From positions 80,906 to 144,905 of the forward strand of contig CAZSXT010000006.1 in the NCBI GenBank assembly GCA_964611435.1: DNA of 64,000 nucleotides, read 5' to 3'. Each line of letters starts with the position of its first letter. The stretch's first letter is position 1. Of the stretch, positions 52,763 to 62,168 are shown in pieces. Position numbers and translations under genes: made by a program. This stretch comes from JAYPHU01 sp964611435 (GTDB taxonomy: Bacteria; Pseudomonadota; Alphaproteobacteria; Rhodospirillales; UBA2165). Under the pieces are notes generated by a model, which saw nothing but the letters and a program-made list of their open reading frames with translations, made no database searches and was not told the origin of the DNA.

Positions 52763-53850
52763 TCGACGTTCAGCTTCAACGCCAATTGCCCGACTTCACA
52801 CTGGATGCCGCCTTCACCGGCAGCGCGGATGGGATCACCGCAATCTTTGGCCGGTCCGGGGCAGGCAAATCATCGATCATCAACGCAATCGCGGGCCTGT
52901 TGCCGCCGGATCACGGCCGCATCCGTATTGGCGACCGTTTGATCTATGACAGCAACGCCAAGATCAATCTTCCTGTCCATCAACGTCGTGTCGGGTACGT
53001 CTTTCAGGAAGGCCGTCTGTTTCCGCACCTGAATGTGCAACGAAACCTGCTCTATGGGACAAATTTCGGTCCAGCAAACGGCCACATTATCGAGATGGAC
53101 GAAGTGGTGCGGCTGTTGGAAATTGGTCATCTTCTGGACCGCCGGCCCGGCACGCTATCCGGCGGAGAGAAACAGAGGGTCGCCATCGGCAGAGCAATTT
53201 TGTCTCGTCCCGAACTCCTCCTCATGGACGAACCCTTATCGTCACTGGACGGTTCCTTGCGCGCCGGCATCCTGCCTCTCATAGAACGGGTCCGCGACGA
53301 ACTCGGCATCCCGATCTTCTATGTGAGCCACACACTGGAAGAGGTGATCCGACTGGCGGACCACATGGTCGTCATTGAAAATGGAGCCGTCGCCGGCGAG
53401 GGCTCAGTTGCCGATCTCATGAGCCGGTTGGATGTGACGCCGCTATCCGACTTACCCGATGCGGGGGCGGTGATCGATGCGGTCTATCAGAAATACGACA
53501 GCCAATTTGATCTCGGAGAGCTTGAATTTGCCGGCGGTAGTATCCGGATCGCAGGACTACAAAGCGCGCCCGGCGCCGCTCTTCGCGCCCATATCCGGGC
53601 GCGGGACGTCTCGCTGATGTTGGACAGGCCCATCGACACCAGCGTGCTCAACGTGTTTGCCGGAACGATCACGGACATTCGGGATACGGATGGCCCGCAA
53701 CTCGACCTGCTTCTGGACGTGGGCGCGCCGCTGATCGCGCGGATCACCCGCAAGTCCGTTCACGAGTTGGCTTTAGCGCCGGGCAAACAAGTTTATGCGC
53801 TGGTGAAGGCGGTGGCTATCGACCGGCGCAGTTTAGGCGGATCGGAATAA
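52759..53850 (+). CDS. modC: Molybdate ABC transporter ATP-binding protein ModC
   Basis: ATPase with a C-terminal molybdate-binding TOBE/Mop domain. Walker A is FGRSGAGKSSIINAIAG (about residue 35). The signature is LSGGEKQRVAIGRAILSRPE, Walker B is LLLMDEPLSSLD and the switch His is YVSHTLEE. The TOBE part covers residues 290-360 (VLNVFAGTITDIRDTDGPQL). Its length of 363 is normal. It is last in the modABC operon, and its stop lies 11 bases from the convergent gene at 53862. Confidence 0.95.
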   Translation: MIDVQLQRQLPDFTLDAAFTGSADGITAIFGRSGAGKSSIINAIAGLLPPDHGRIRIGDRLIYDSNAKINLPVHQRRVGYVFQEGRLFPHLNVQRNLLYGTNFGPANGHIIEMDEVVRLLEIGHLLDRRPGTLSGGEKQRVAIGRAILSRPELLLMDEPLSSLDGSLRAGILPLIERVRDELGIPIFYVSHTLEEVIRLADHMVVIENGAVAGEGSVADLMSRLDVTPLSDLPDAGAVIDAVYQKYDSQFDLGELEFAGGSIRIAGLQSAPGAALRAHIRARDVSLMLDRPIDTSVLNVFAGTITDIRDTDGPQLDLLLDVGAPLIARITRKSVHELALAPGKQVYALVKAVAIDRRSLGGSE

Positions 53851-53861
53851 CGGTAGGCCGT

Positions 53862-54137
53862 CTAAGGCTTTTTCTTGAACATGTCGGCGATAGATTCGCC
53901 AAGTGGGCGGAACGCCAACAACTCCCGGGAAGCGGTAGTGACGTCTATTCGCCCATCCGCCAACAAGTATCGTTCCTTGATAATCGGCCAAATGCCCTCG
54001 GCGATCACCGTGGCATCGACTGGGACCGCGATACTGAGATGGCGGCAATAATCTCCGAGAAGACCCTCGTCTTCGAGGTCAACCAATGTATTGAACAACC
54101 ACTCTTCGTTCTCGGGATGGCTATTGGTTTCAGTCAT
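53862..54137 (-). CDS. Small protein of unknown function
   Basis: 91 residues, acidic and hydrophilic, with no membrane segment or signal. It starts MTETNSHPENEEWLF and has an amphipathic stretch (LVDLEDEGLLGDYCRHLSIA) and a KKK-rich end. I recognise no family. Codon use looks like a real gene. It lies 31 bases downstream of the exported protein gene on the same strand and converges on modC. Confidence 0.5.
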   Translation of the reverse strand: MTETNSHPENEEWLFNTLVDLEDEGLLGDYCRHLSIAVPVDATVIAEGIWPIIKERYLLADGRIDVTTASRELLAFRPLGESIADMFKKKP

Positions 54138-54168
54138 ATAAACAAGGTCGGGAGGATGCAGCGTTAAG

Positions 54169-54741
54169 TCAAGACTTGAAGCGGATATTGTTCATCAAGT
54201 CGATCAGATAGTTTCGCATTTCGCCCTGAGTGCCGATCCGGTTCTCCCAGCAGGCGCCCACAAAAACCGAATGGGTTTTGATCGTGGAGGAGGTCGAAAA
54301 TTCCCCCGGCTTAAAATACATTTTGGCGTTGCCACACACGCCGAACTTATTGCCGCGGACCAAGTAATAATATTCTCCGTAGGGCCCGCGGGTCTTTATG
54401 ACATGTCCCGGCGAGGCGCGCATTTCCATGACGACCATACCTTTGGCGCGGGAAAAGCTCCGGGCCAACGCCTCCGGCTCATCTAATACCCGGTAGGTTT
54501 TACCTCGGGGCAACCGCTCATAGATGATCGTGCCGTATTCGACCTTGAGTTGCTCGATGTACTTCTCGTCGTCTTCCACGCGGTAAAACCTGCGCAGGAA
54601 CTTGGTGTCGCCCTTAAACGAGATTTCGGATTCACTCGGTTGAATTTCGGCCCGTTTCGAGCGCTGGGCGGCGCTGTCCGTTGCGGGCACAAGTATGCCG
54701 AGACAAAAGACGGTGAGCAGGCATGCGAATTTAAACTTCAT
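54169..54741 (-). CDS. Exported protein of unknown function
   Basis: 190 residues with a signal peptide MKFKFACLLTVFCLGILVPA cleaved near DSA. The mature part is rich in Tyr, Arg and Lys, with strands such as FLRRFYRVEDDEKYIEQLKV and MRASPGHVIKTRGPYGEYYY. Two Cys, in NKFGVCGNAKMYF and VGACWENR, could form a disulfide. The family is not recognised; a periplasmic beta-rich protein seems likely. The ATG at 54741 is preferred over the TTG at 54747. It is divergent from the gene at 54850. Confidence 0.6.
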   Translation of the reverse strand: MKFKFACLLTVFCLGILVPATDSAAQRSKRAEIQPSESEISFKGDTKFLRRFYRVEDDEKYIEQLKVEYGTIIYERLPRGKTYRVLDEPEALARSFSRAKGMVVMEMRASPGHVIKTRGPYGEYYYLVRGNKFGVCGNAKMYFKPGEFSTSSTIKTHSVFVGACWENRIGTQGEMRNYLIDLMNNIRFKS

Positions 54742-54849
54742 GAGCAACCAATACTATCGAAGCAAACGGGTTTGATAAATATCTACCAACAAAGTACACC
54801 CCCATATAATAACGTGAAATGTTCCACGGAACTGTTAACGGCCCCACAG

Positions 54850-55260
54850 ATGACCTTTCAAGTCGATATTTTTCCAGAAATTCAACTAGATAGGATAAAG
54901 CATCTCGACGCGTTTACCATTGAAGATATTCAAAATTCCTTCCGGGAGGCCTTCGATAACCCCAAGTTTGAAACCGGCTTCAACTTCCTTCGGGATTGCC
55001 GAGATGCCAGCTTGCCTGAAGAGTGGACGTTTTCGCGAATGGTTCATATCACCACCCCCATGATGGTCGAAAATGTGCCAAAAATGAGGCGTTGCAAGAT
55101 CGCCTGGCTGGTGAAATCAAAACTCGACTACGGCATTATCAACCAGGTGCGTCTGATCTTGGAAACTCAAACACCCGAGATTGATAGACGGCCCTTCTAC
55201 ACACTAGAGAACGCCTACACTTTTCTGGGCGTCCCGGAAGTTCAACGGCCGGACCTGTAA
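54850..55260 (+). CDS. Small STAS/SpoIIAA-like protein, function unknown
   Basis: 136 residues starting at the ATG at 54850 (MTFQVDIFPEIQLDRIKHLD). The alternating strands and helices suggest a STAS or SpoIIAA-like fold: ITTPMMVENVPKMRRCKIAW, LVKSKLDYGIINQVRLILET, ending FYTLENAYTFLGVPEV. No serine phospho-site can be placed with confidence. It lies 28 bases upstream of the four-rhodanese protein gene and may be co-transcribed. Confidence 0.5.
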   Translation: MTFQVDIFPEIQLDRIKHLDAFTIEDIQNSFREAFDNPKFETGFNFLRDCRDASLPEEWTFSRMVHITTPMMVENVPKMRRCKIAWLVKSKLDYGIINQVRLILETQTPEIDRRPFYTLENAYTFLGVPEVQRPDL

Positions 55261-55288
55261 ATACCGGCGTGCACAGGAGGCAACATAG

Positions 55289-56875
55289 ATGAAAATCATT
55301 ACCGCCACAGAGCTCAAATCACTGATCACCGGCGGTCAGGAACTCGCCATACTCGACGTCCGTGAAGAAGGCGTCTACTCGGAAGGGCACTTGCTGTACG
55401 CCTCCTCCCTGCCTCTGAGCAAACTAGAGCCGTCAATTTTTCAACTTGTCCCGCGAAGAAGCGCGCCAATCGTGCTGTGCGATGATGGAGACGGGCTGTC
55501 GGAACGCGCCGCCGCACGCCTGGCCGAATTTGGTTATTTGGATGTGGCGGTCCTTGAGAATGGCATGCAGGGCTGGCGGGATGCCGATCATGAGGTCTTC
55601 AGCGGCGTCAATGTCCCCAGCAAGGCATTCGGTGAGATTGTCGAGCACGAGCAGCATACGCCTAATATTTCCGCCGACGAACTGAAGACCAAACTGGATG
55701 CCGGTGAAGACCTGGTTGTATTGGACAGCCGTCCGTATGACGAGTACCACCGGATGAATATCCCGACGGGTCTGGACGTCCCGGGGGCCGAACTTGTGCA
55801 CCGGGTGCATGACCTTGCGCCGTCTCCAGATACGCTCGTCGTTGTAAATTGCGCAGGACGTACGCGCTCTATCATCGGTGCGCAGTCACTGATTAACGCC
55901 GGCATTCCCAACAAGGTCATGGCGCTGAAAAACGGCACCATGGGATGGAACCTGGCTGGATACGATCTCGAACATGGCAGTGACCGGCGGGTTTTGACCT
56001 CCACCGAGGCGGGCACCGCCAAAGCCATGGAAGCGGCCCGCCGCGTGGCGGAGAAATACGGTGTGCGGACCATCGCCATGGATGATCTGTCGGCCTGGCA
56101 GGAGGAAACTGATCAACGCACCCTTTATTTGTTTGATATCCGCAATCCGGAAGAATACGAGGCCGGACACCTGCCCGGTTCTATCTGGGCCCCCGGCGGT
56201 CAGCTGGTCCAGGGTACGGACAAGTACGCACCGGTCCGCAATGCCCGCGTGGTCCTGATCGACGACAACGGCGTGCGCGCCACAATGACAGCGCACTGGC
56301 TCATCCAGATGGGCTGGAACGACGCCGTCGTTCTCAAAGGCGGACTGGAAAGCGGCGAATTGGAAACCGGGAAGTACCAACCTGTGGTTGCCGGACTGGA
56401 CCGCGCCAAAGCTGACGCGATTTCCCCGACCGATCTACGGGCCTTATTGCCTGACGGGGCCACGGTTTTGGATTTTGGCCGCAGCCTGGATTTTAAGGCC
56501 GGCCATGTTCCCGGCGCCTGGTTTGGCGTCCGTTCCCGCCTTAAAACGGCGCTGGACAATGCCGAGATCAAAGGCGAGCTGGTCACTACCTCAGATGACG
56601 GCACCCTCGCCCGTTTCGCCGCCGCCGAAGCCTCGGACATACTCGGTCAACCGGTGCGGTACCTGGACGGTGGGACGAACGCCTGGCAAGCGGCTGGATT
56701 TGATTTGGAAGACGGCGACGGCAGGCAGGCGGACGAGATGGATGATATGTTCCTCCGCCCCTATGACCGGGCCAGCGGTATTGAGCAGGCCATGAACGAC
56801 TACCTCACGTGGGAGATTGAACTGGTCAATCAGCTTGAGCGGGACGGCACGACGAACTTCAATCTATTCAACTGA
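55289..56875 (+). CDS. Four-domain rhodanese sulfurtransferase
   Basis: 528 residues made of four rhodanese-homology domains. The active-site position is Cys64 in IVLCDDGDG (domain 1) and Cys188 in VVVNCAGRTRS (domain 2). It is Asp325 in VVLIDDNGVRA (domain 3) and Ser435 in LVTTSDDGTLA (domain 4). Domains 1 and 2 can carry persulfide; domains 3 and 4 cannot by the usual chemistry and may be structural or docking modules. AGGAGG precedes the ATG. The end overlaps the convergent SDR gene by 12 bases. No partner is obvious beyond the STAS-like gene upstream. Confidence 0.88.
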   Translation: MKIITATELKSLITGGQELAILDVREEGVYSEGHLLYASSLPLSKLEPSIFQLVPRRSAPIVLCDDGDGLSERAAARLAEFGYLDVAVLENGMQGWRDADHEVFSGVNVPSKAFGEIVEHEQHTPNISADELKTKLDAGEDLVVLDSRPYDEYHRMNIPTGLDVPGAELVHRVHDLAPSPDTLVVVNCAGRTRSIIGAQSLINAGIPNKVMALKNGTMGWNLAGYDLEHGSDRRVLTSTEAGTAKAMEAARRVAEKYGVRTIAMDDLSAWQEETDQRTLYLFDIRNPEEYEAGHLPGSIWAPGGQLVQGTDKYAPVRNARVVLIDDNGVRATMTAHWLIQMGWNDAVVLKGGLESGELETGKYQPVVAGLDRAKADAISPTDLRALLPDGATVLDFGRSLDFKAGHVPGAWFGVRSRLKTALDNAEIKGELVTTSDDGTLARFAAAEASDILGQPVRYLDGGTNAWQAAGFDLEDGDGRQADEMDDMFLRPYDRASGIEQAMNDYLTWEIELVNQLERDGTTNFNLFN

Positions 56876-57613
56876 TCCAGGGTTTTCATTCCATTCACGA
56901 GCCATAATTGACTGGCCGGTAAGTTCGGCGCCTTCCTGACGGCAAAGGTGTAACACCAGCGGCGTCATGACATCGGGGTCCAGACCGCCGCGCCCGTCCA
57001 CATCAGCCCGGCCGCCCGGATAGACCGCGTTGGCGGTGATGCCGCGATCCCCCATTTCCGCCGCGACTGTTTTCATCAGGCCTTCCAGTCCGAACTTGGA
57101 CGCGACATACGCGCTCTTGCCGACAGCCGGCTTACTACCAGCGTCCGAAGACACGCCGATGATCACCCCCCTGCCCTGCTTGATCATGTGCGGCAGCGCG
57201 AAATGAGTACAAAGAAATGCAGCGCGCAAATTGACTCGGAGAATCAAATCCCAATCGTCGATCGGAACTTCATGGGTAGGCCGGCGTGGAATGCAGCGCC
57301 AATCCTCAAATTCACCCCATTCCCGGTGCTCCATGCGAATTCCGGCGTTATTGATCAGAATGTCGAGACGGCCAAACTGTTCCAGGCAAAAGTCCACAAG
57401 GTTCCCTGCAACCGTCTCGTCGCTGACGTCCCCCGGAAACAAAGCTGCGCGTCCGCCCGCTGTATTGATCTCGGTGACCACATCGGCCCCAGCATCTTCC
57501 CGGACCTCGGAAATCAACACCGACGCTCCCTCTGCCGCCAGGCCAAGGGCCAGAGCCCGGCCGAGGCCACTACCACCGCCCGTTATAATCGCCACCTGAT
57601 GATCTAATTCCAT
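56864..57613 (-). CDS. Short-chain dehydrogenase/reductase
   Basis: NAD(P)-dependent SDR, 249 residues from the ATG at 57613 (MELDHQVAIITGGGSGLG). The cofactor motif is TGGGSGLGRALALGL. NNAGIRMEH is the structural motif. The catalytic Ser is in VSSDAGSKP and the Tyr and Lys in SAYVASKFGLEGLMK. VNLRAAFLCTHFALPH gives the Asn of the catalytic tetrad. It is divergent from the amidase gene with an 82-base gap, and its substrate is unknown. Confidence 0.9.
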   Translation of the reverse strand: MELDHQVAIITGGGSGLGRALALGLAAEGASVLISEVREDAGADVVTEINTAGGRAALFPGDVSDETVAGNLVDFCLEQFGRLDILINNAGIRMEHREWGEFEDWRCIPRRPTHEVPIDDWDLILRVNLRAAFLCTHFALPHMIKQGRGVIIGVSSDAGSKPAVGKSAYVASKFGLEGLMKTVAAEMGDRGITANAVYPGGRADVDGRGGLDPDVMTPLVLHLCRQEGAELTGQSIMAREWNENPGSVE

Positions 57614-57695
57614 GCTCGTTCTCTTCCCCTCCGGGTATTGCATCACCGGAGAAGAAGTTATCTCATTGGCCATCTTGTGAAAATGGAGCCAGCCG

Positions 57696-60011
57696 GTGAG
57701 TGAATCCGAGAAGTCGTTCGATCTGTTTGAAGCCTCAATCTCTGAATTCCATGCGGCCATCAAGGCCGGCGCAACCACGGTTACCCGAGTCGTCGAAGAA
57801 TACATCGCCCGCGCCGAGGCCTATAACGGCGTTTCCAGCATGCTGGTCACCGTAGACGGCGAACCCGTCGCCGATACGCCCGGCGTTGTCCGCGCCGGCG
57901 CACCGATCAAGTTTCCCACCGAGACGATCCCGGCAAGCGATATTCTGCCTGACCTGGAAGAATACAAGGGCCCTCCCCTGGAATTCGGCCGGATGGAGGC
58001 GACAGCCTCAAAGCCCGATGTGTCCCAGCAATTTGGTATGATCGCCGGCATCCCGAACGCCGGTCAAGTCAATGCCCTGGCGACGTTGAATATCCGGGGT
58101 GAGCGCTCGGTCACCTGTTGGGGCGCCTATGATCGGCACCCGGACGATGGCCCGCTGCCGGAAGGCGCGCCGCCTGTGTGCGAGATGTTCCGCCATTTCC
58201 CGGACGCTCTGGAGCGGGCACGGGAATTGGATGAGACTTATGGGACCGATCCTGACCTGGATGCGATGCCCATGTATGGCGTTGTCTTTTCCTTTAAGGA
58301 CCCGTTCGACACCAAGGACATGCGGTCCACCGGCGGCGGGGATGCGGCCTATGACATCGACTTTCCCGCGCGAGATCATGTGCTGATCGAGCAATTGCGC
58401 AAAAAGGGCGCCATCATCTACGCCAAGGCGGTGAATACGGAATACAATGGGCGCGCCGGTAATCCGGGGGGACGTAATTATCCTGATAAAGTCCTGCCCT
58501 CCACTCTCGGCTACCAGCGGGCCACCTGGGGCGGAAACCCCTCCAATCCTTATGACACGACGCGCTCCGCCTCTTTGGGTTCCAGCTCCGGTTCCGCCCT
58601 ATCGGTCAGCACCAATCTGGTGATGGCCAGTCTGGGCGAAGAGACCCGCGCGTCTTGCCGGGGACCGTCCAACCACAATGCGGTCTGTCTGATCCTGCCC
58701 CACAAGGCCATGCTTGGGTTCGACGGCGGTGCTATCGGTGCGGATATCTATTGCGACCGGTCCGGCATCCACGGTCGCAGCCTCGCTGACTGCGCCAAAA
58801 TTCTGGATGCGCTGAAAGATACTGACAACGGTTATTACGATCCGCGCGATCCCTACACGACCGTGCCCCGATCCTCGGTTCTCGACACGCCGTATTCGGA
58901 TCATGTCGCCGCCGGCAGCGGAAAAGGCGCACTCGATGGCATCCGGCTTGGGGTCGTCAGGGAATCCATGGTCTATCCGAAAGACTCGGTAACTGAGAAG
59001 CCGATTGTCGATGCAGCTGTCGCGGAAATCAAAACCGTTCTGGCCGAGCAGTTGGGCGCAACACTGGTCGAATCCGGCGATCCCTTATGGACACCTGATC
59101 CGTCGATGGAGCAAATGAGCCCGGATTTCCGGCGGGCGCTGCATAGACTGTTGCCGGTTTTCATGCCCGATATTTTATTCCGTATCGCCCCCGATGGCAC
59201 ACCCCTGTTTAAGGAGTTCGCTGCCGCCATCAAACCGACCGAGTTTTTGCCCGGCAAAACGTTCGGCGACGGCGACATGGATCCGATCGACTATTGCGTT
59301 GCCCTGGCCGAAGGCAAGATCGACGGCCCGGCCAACCTGGATATCGCCACTATCCAGCAGCAGGAACTGGCCAAGACCTTCCGCTTTCATATCAGCCAAT
59401 ATCTGATGCGCCGGTCGGAGGATTGGAAAGCCGCTGGCTTCCATGAGGCGTTGGACAACTGGGAACAGCTCAACGCACGATCCAAGTTCTGGGGGGACGA
59501 TCAGCGCGCCGCCTTTAAGAACTGGGAAGAAACAGAAGATCCCCGCAATCCGCTGGACGGCCGTCAAGGCGTCAATGAACGGATCATGCTGCGAGAGCTA
59601 CTCCGTCGCGTCGATATGATGGTGTTGATCGAGAACAAATTGGACGCCTTCGTCCGGCTGCACACGCCGTGGCCGCCGGGCATTATCGGCGGGCCGCACC
59701 AATACGACATCCTCCACAATCTGCGCCCGGAAAGCCTCTACGGGCCGAACGCCGGTCTGACGGAAATGCTGGTGCCCGCGGGTTATGTGACCGTGGCTTA
59801 CGACCCTGTGTTTAAGCTGAACACGGATAAAACCAAATACGTCTCCGCCCCGTCAACGACCCCAACGGACCTGGCGGCGCCGGGTCTGCCGTTCTCTTTG
59901 GTGTTTCGCTCGGAGCCGGGCACGGAGGACATCCTGCTCAAGATCGCCTCAACCTACGAAGCTGCGTCAAAACGCCGCATTCCGCCGCCGGATTTTGGGC
60001 CGTTAGGCTAG
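57696..60011 (+). CDS. Large amidase-signature protein
   Basis: Amidase signature hydrolase with the Ser-cisSer-Lys triad: Lys in FSFKDPFDTKDM, the Ser pair in ASLGSSSGSALSVSTNLVM and the GEETRASCRGPSNHN block. At 771 residues it is much longer than usual (450-550), with extended insertions in the C-terminal half. The GTG at 57696 is the chosen start. The substrate (amide, urea or hydrazide type) is unknown. It shares its four-base stop (CTAG) with the convergent cupin gene. Confidence 0.87.
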   Translation: MSESEKSFDLFEASISEFHAAIKAGATTVTRVVEEYIARAEAYNGVSSMLVTVDGEPVADTPGVVRAGAPIKFPTETIPASDILPDLEEYKGPPLEFGRMEATASKPDVSQQFGMIAGIPNAGQVNALATLNIRGERSVTCWGAYDRHPDDGPLPEGAPPVCEMFRHFPDALERARELDETYGTDPDLDAMPMYGVVFSFKDPFDTKDMRSTGGGDAAYDIDFPARDHVLIEQLRKKGAIIYAKAVNTEYNGRAGNPGGRNYPDKVLPSTLGYQRATWGGNPSNPYDTTRSASLGSSSGSALSVSTNLVMASLGEETRASCRGPSNHNAVCLILPHKAMLGFDGGAIGADIYCDRSGIHGRSLADCAKILDALKDTDNGYYDPRDPYTTVPRSSVLDTPYSDHVAAGSGKGALDGIRLGVVRESMVYPKDSVTEKPIVDAAVAEIKTVLAEQLGATLVESGDPLWTPDPSMEQMSPDFRRALHRLLPVFMPDILFRIAPDGTPLFKEFAAAIKPTEFLPGKTFGDGDMDPIDYCVALAEGKIDGPANLDIATIQQQELAKTFRFHISQYLMRRSEDWKAAGFHEALDNWEQLNARSKFWGDDQRAAFKNWEETEDPRNPLDGRQGVNERIMLRELLRRVDMMVLIENKLDAFVRLHTPWPPGIIGGPHQYDILHNLRPESLYGPNAGLTEMLVPAGYVTVAYDPVFKLNTDKTKYVSAPSTTPTDLAAPGLPFSLVFRSEPGTEDILLKIASTYEAASKRRIPPPDFGPLG

Positions 60012-60532
60012 ACCAGCTCAGACATTTTATCTTTTTTCGGATCAAACCGGTAGCGAGGCACCTGGTCCAGATCGCCGCCTGTCACCCGGATCACCCACGC
60101 GCCGTCCGGATGGGCGGTGGAGTGGATAACGCCGGGGCCATAAGCTCTGGAATCGCCAGGCCCCAAACCATACTGTTCAGCGATCTCCAGTTCCGCATGT
60201 TCATCGGTCTCGGCATTGGTGCGCCGCCATTCAGTCATGTTGGTGACGCCCCGGCAATTGGCGTAGACCGCCCAGGACTGCCCATGACTGTGGGGCTTGC
60301 CGCTTTTGCCGGCCTTCTGCACATGAGCCAGCACCAACATGTCCGTATCCGGATCGTGCCACAGTTGCTGTTTGCCGGGCGGCATATCATCGCTAAACGT
60401 GGCCGCGACGAAGTCCGGATTAACCACAAGCTGCTGCAGCTTTTCAGCAATTGCCTCCAACGCCGCCTGGTCCCCGCCCGCGGTTAAAATATCATGTGCA
60501 TCGCTGCAGAAGTCTTCCAGTGAATAGGCCAT
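60008..60532 (-). CDS. Cupin-fold protein, cysteine-dioxygenase-like
   Basis: 174 residues starting at MAYSLEDFCS, with GGGAGGA upstream. The first cupin motif is GKPHSHGQSWAVYANCRG and the second region is GPGVIHSTAHPDGAWVIRVT, giving a three-His metal site as in thiol dioxygenase-like cupins. The upstream in-frame sequence looks non-coding. It is 26 bases downstream of the decarboxylase-like gene, in the same transcript. The substrate is unassigned. Confidence 0.72.
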   Translation of the reverse strand: MAYSLEDFCSDAHDILTAGGDQAALEAIAEKLQQLVVNPDFVAATFSDDMPPGKQQLWHDPDTDMLVLAHVQKAGKSGKPHSHGQSWAVYANCRGVTNMTEWRRTNAETDEHAELEIAEQYGLGPGDSRAYGPGVIHSTAHPDGAWVIRVTGGDLDQVPRYRFDPKKDKMSELV

Positions 60533-60558
60533 CCAGTCCTCCCGGCGTTCCGTCCTCT

Positions 60559-61539
60559 CTATGTGTCCAACGTGCTTTCCACGAACAAGATTTCCGGCGG
60601 GTAAACCTCGTCGATCAGACCTTGGTCGTGGGAGTATTTGATGAACCGCTCCAGGTTGGCGCGGTTCTGCTTGAAACCATTCTGCCACGGGTTGCCGAAG
60701 GCGTGGCGCTCTTCTTCCACCCCGTGGCGGGCCCAAGCCATCCGTGTGTACCCCGGATCATCGTAGTACCGTTCAGAGATATCGCGGGCCTGGTTGAACA
60801 TGTCGATGATCGCTTGTGCTAGCCAAGGTTCCTCCTCGATCAGTGATTGGCGCACTGCGACCACATGCATGATCGGGAAATCGCCGACAGTATCGAAATA
60901 CTCCTTTTCCTCCGCCCGGCAGTCCTTGAACAAATGCCGGGCCGGCGTCTCACCGGCCGCAACTGATTTCGGCGGGCGCGGCAGGAACAAGGCATCCACC
61001 TCGCCCGAAACAAGCTTGTGACCCAACCCGGCTTGATCACCGATATAGTCGATCTTCACTCCAGCTTTGGGCTCAAACTTGACCTTTTCACTGGAGGTCA
61101 GAAGCCAGTGAATTTCCTCCCACGGGACGTCGTAGTAAAATTTCAGGTCCCCCTTGGCGAGCAACGACAGGGTTGTCTGGAAGGAACTCACCGCCACTTT
61201 CTTGCCGATCAGGTCTTTCGGATGCCAAATCCCGGAATCCGGATGCACCCACATCTGGCTCTGACTGAACAACCGCCGCGGAAATACCGGAATCCCGGCC
61301 AACGGCATTCCCCGGCTCTTTGCCATCAGAAATGTGGACATAGAGAATTCACAAATATCAAACTCTCCGTCATGGATCATCCGGCCGTGCCGATCAGTAC
61401 CATCGCGCAGGGTATTGCTTTGACCAGCCTGCTTCACGTCGAGTTCCAGTCTGTCCGGCAAATCAAGCGTGCCGTCAAAAAACGGCATGTGCCGATCGTA
61501 GCGATCAATCGCGAGGGAAAGCTTGAGTTTGTCAGGCAA
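60559..61539 (-). CDS. 4,5-dihydroxyphthalate decarboxylase-like / NMT1-type protein
   Basis: 326 residues with the periplasmic-binding-protein-like fold used by dihydroxyphthalate decarboxylase and its homologues. Typical segments are HDGEFDICEFSMSTFLMAKS, PLAGIPVFPRRLFSQSQMWV and ADALFLPRPP-type block. No signal peptide is present, which favours a cytoplasmic enzyme over a binding protein. The start is TTG with a G-rich stretch (GGGGG) upstream. It is grouped with a cupin, VOC and amidase, consistent with aromatic or amide catabolism. Identity as a decarboxylase is inference from family. Confidence 0.72.
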   Translation of the reverse strand: MPDKLKLSLAIDRYDRHMPFFDGTLDLPDRLELDVKQAGQSNTLRDGTDRHGRMIHDGEFDICEFSMSTFLMAKSRGMPLAGIPVFPRRLFSQSQMWVHPDSGIWHPKDLIGKKVAVSSFQTTLSLLAKGDLKFYYDVPWEEIHWLLTSSEKVKFEPKAGVKIDYIGDQAGLGHKLVSGEVDALFLPRPPKSVAAGETPARHLFKDCRAEEKEYFDTVGDFPIMHVVAVRQSLIEEEPWLAQAIIDMFNQARDISERYYDDPGYTRMAWARHGVEEERHAFGNPWQNGFKQNRANLERFIKYSHDQGLIDEVYPPEILFVESTLDT

Positions 61540-61725
61540 GAACGCGCCCCCATCAGTTGGTTTGAACCTAAAACCAAGTCTCTCTATGCGATCCTAAAAC
61601 CTAGTTCCTCCAATGGGAAGAAGCTCGCTCGCACTTCTGCTGAAACATTCCAGGCGGGACAAATCGGGATGCGGCGAGTATCCTGAAATCAGCAAAACTG
61701 GATTGTCGAATAACAGGAGGCTTCC

Positions 61726-62145
61726 ATGGCCGGAAAACTGAGACACATCGCCCTTTCCGTCCCTGACCCGCAGGCGTCGGCGGAATTTTACGAAAAGACC
61801 TTCGGACTGACCCGCGCCCAGGAATACGACAATGACTACGCCTCCGTGGTCTACCTGACCGACGGCGTGATGAGTCTCACGTTGCTCAACTTCAAATCTG
61901 ATGTGCTGGCCGGCAAGGAAAGCCACCCGGAAGGGCGCGGCAAGGAATTCGTCGGCCTACACCACATGGGTTTCTGGGTCGATGACGTGGACGAAAGCCG
62001 GAACCTGGCCGAAGAAAACGGCGCAAAATATATCATGGGCGAAATGCCGGACACCGACGACGGCTATTACGAGATCAAGTTCCGCGACGCCAATGGCGTC
62101 ATGTTCGACATCACCCACTCGGGCTGGGCCGGCGCGGAGAAGTAA
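61726..62145 (+). CDS. VOC-family protein (glyoxalase/epimerase-like)
   Basis: 139-residue single VOC module. Candidate metal ligands are His in KLRHIALSVPD, His in FVGLHHMGFWVDDV and Asp in GVMFDITHSGW; the last is Glu in most family members. AGGAGG precedes the ATG. It converges on the cupin gene at 62169 with a 23-base gap. The reaction cannot be assigned; lyase, epimerase and dioxygenase are all possible. Confidence 0.78.
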   Translation: MAGKLRHIALSVPDPQASAEFYEKTFGLTRAQEYDNDYASVVYLTDGVMSLTLLNFKSDVLAGKESHPEGRGKEFVGLHHMGFWVDDVDESRNLAEENGAKYIMGEMPDTDDGYYEIKFRDANGVMFDITHSGWAGAEK

Positions 62146-62168
62146 GCCGATCCCGGGAGCTATTTTGA

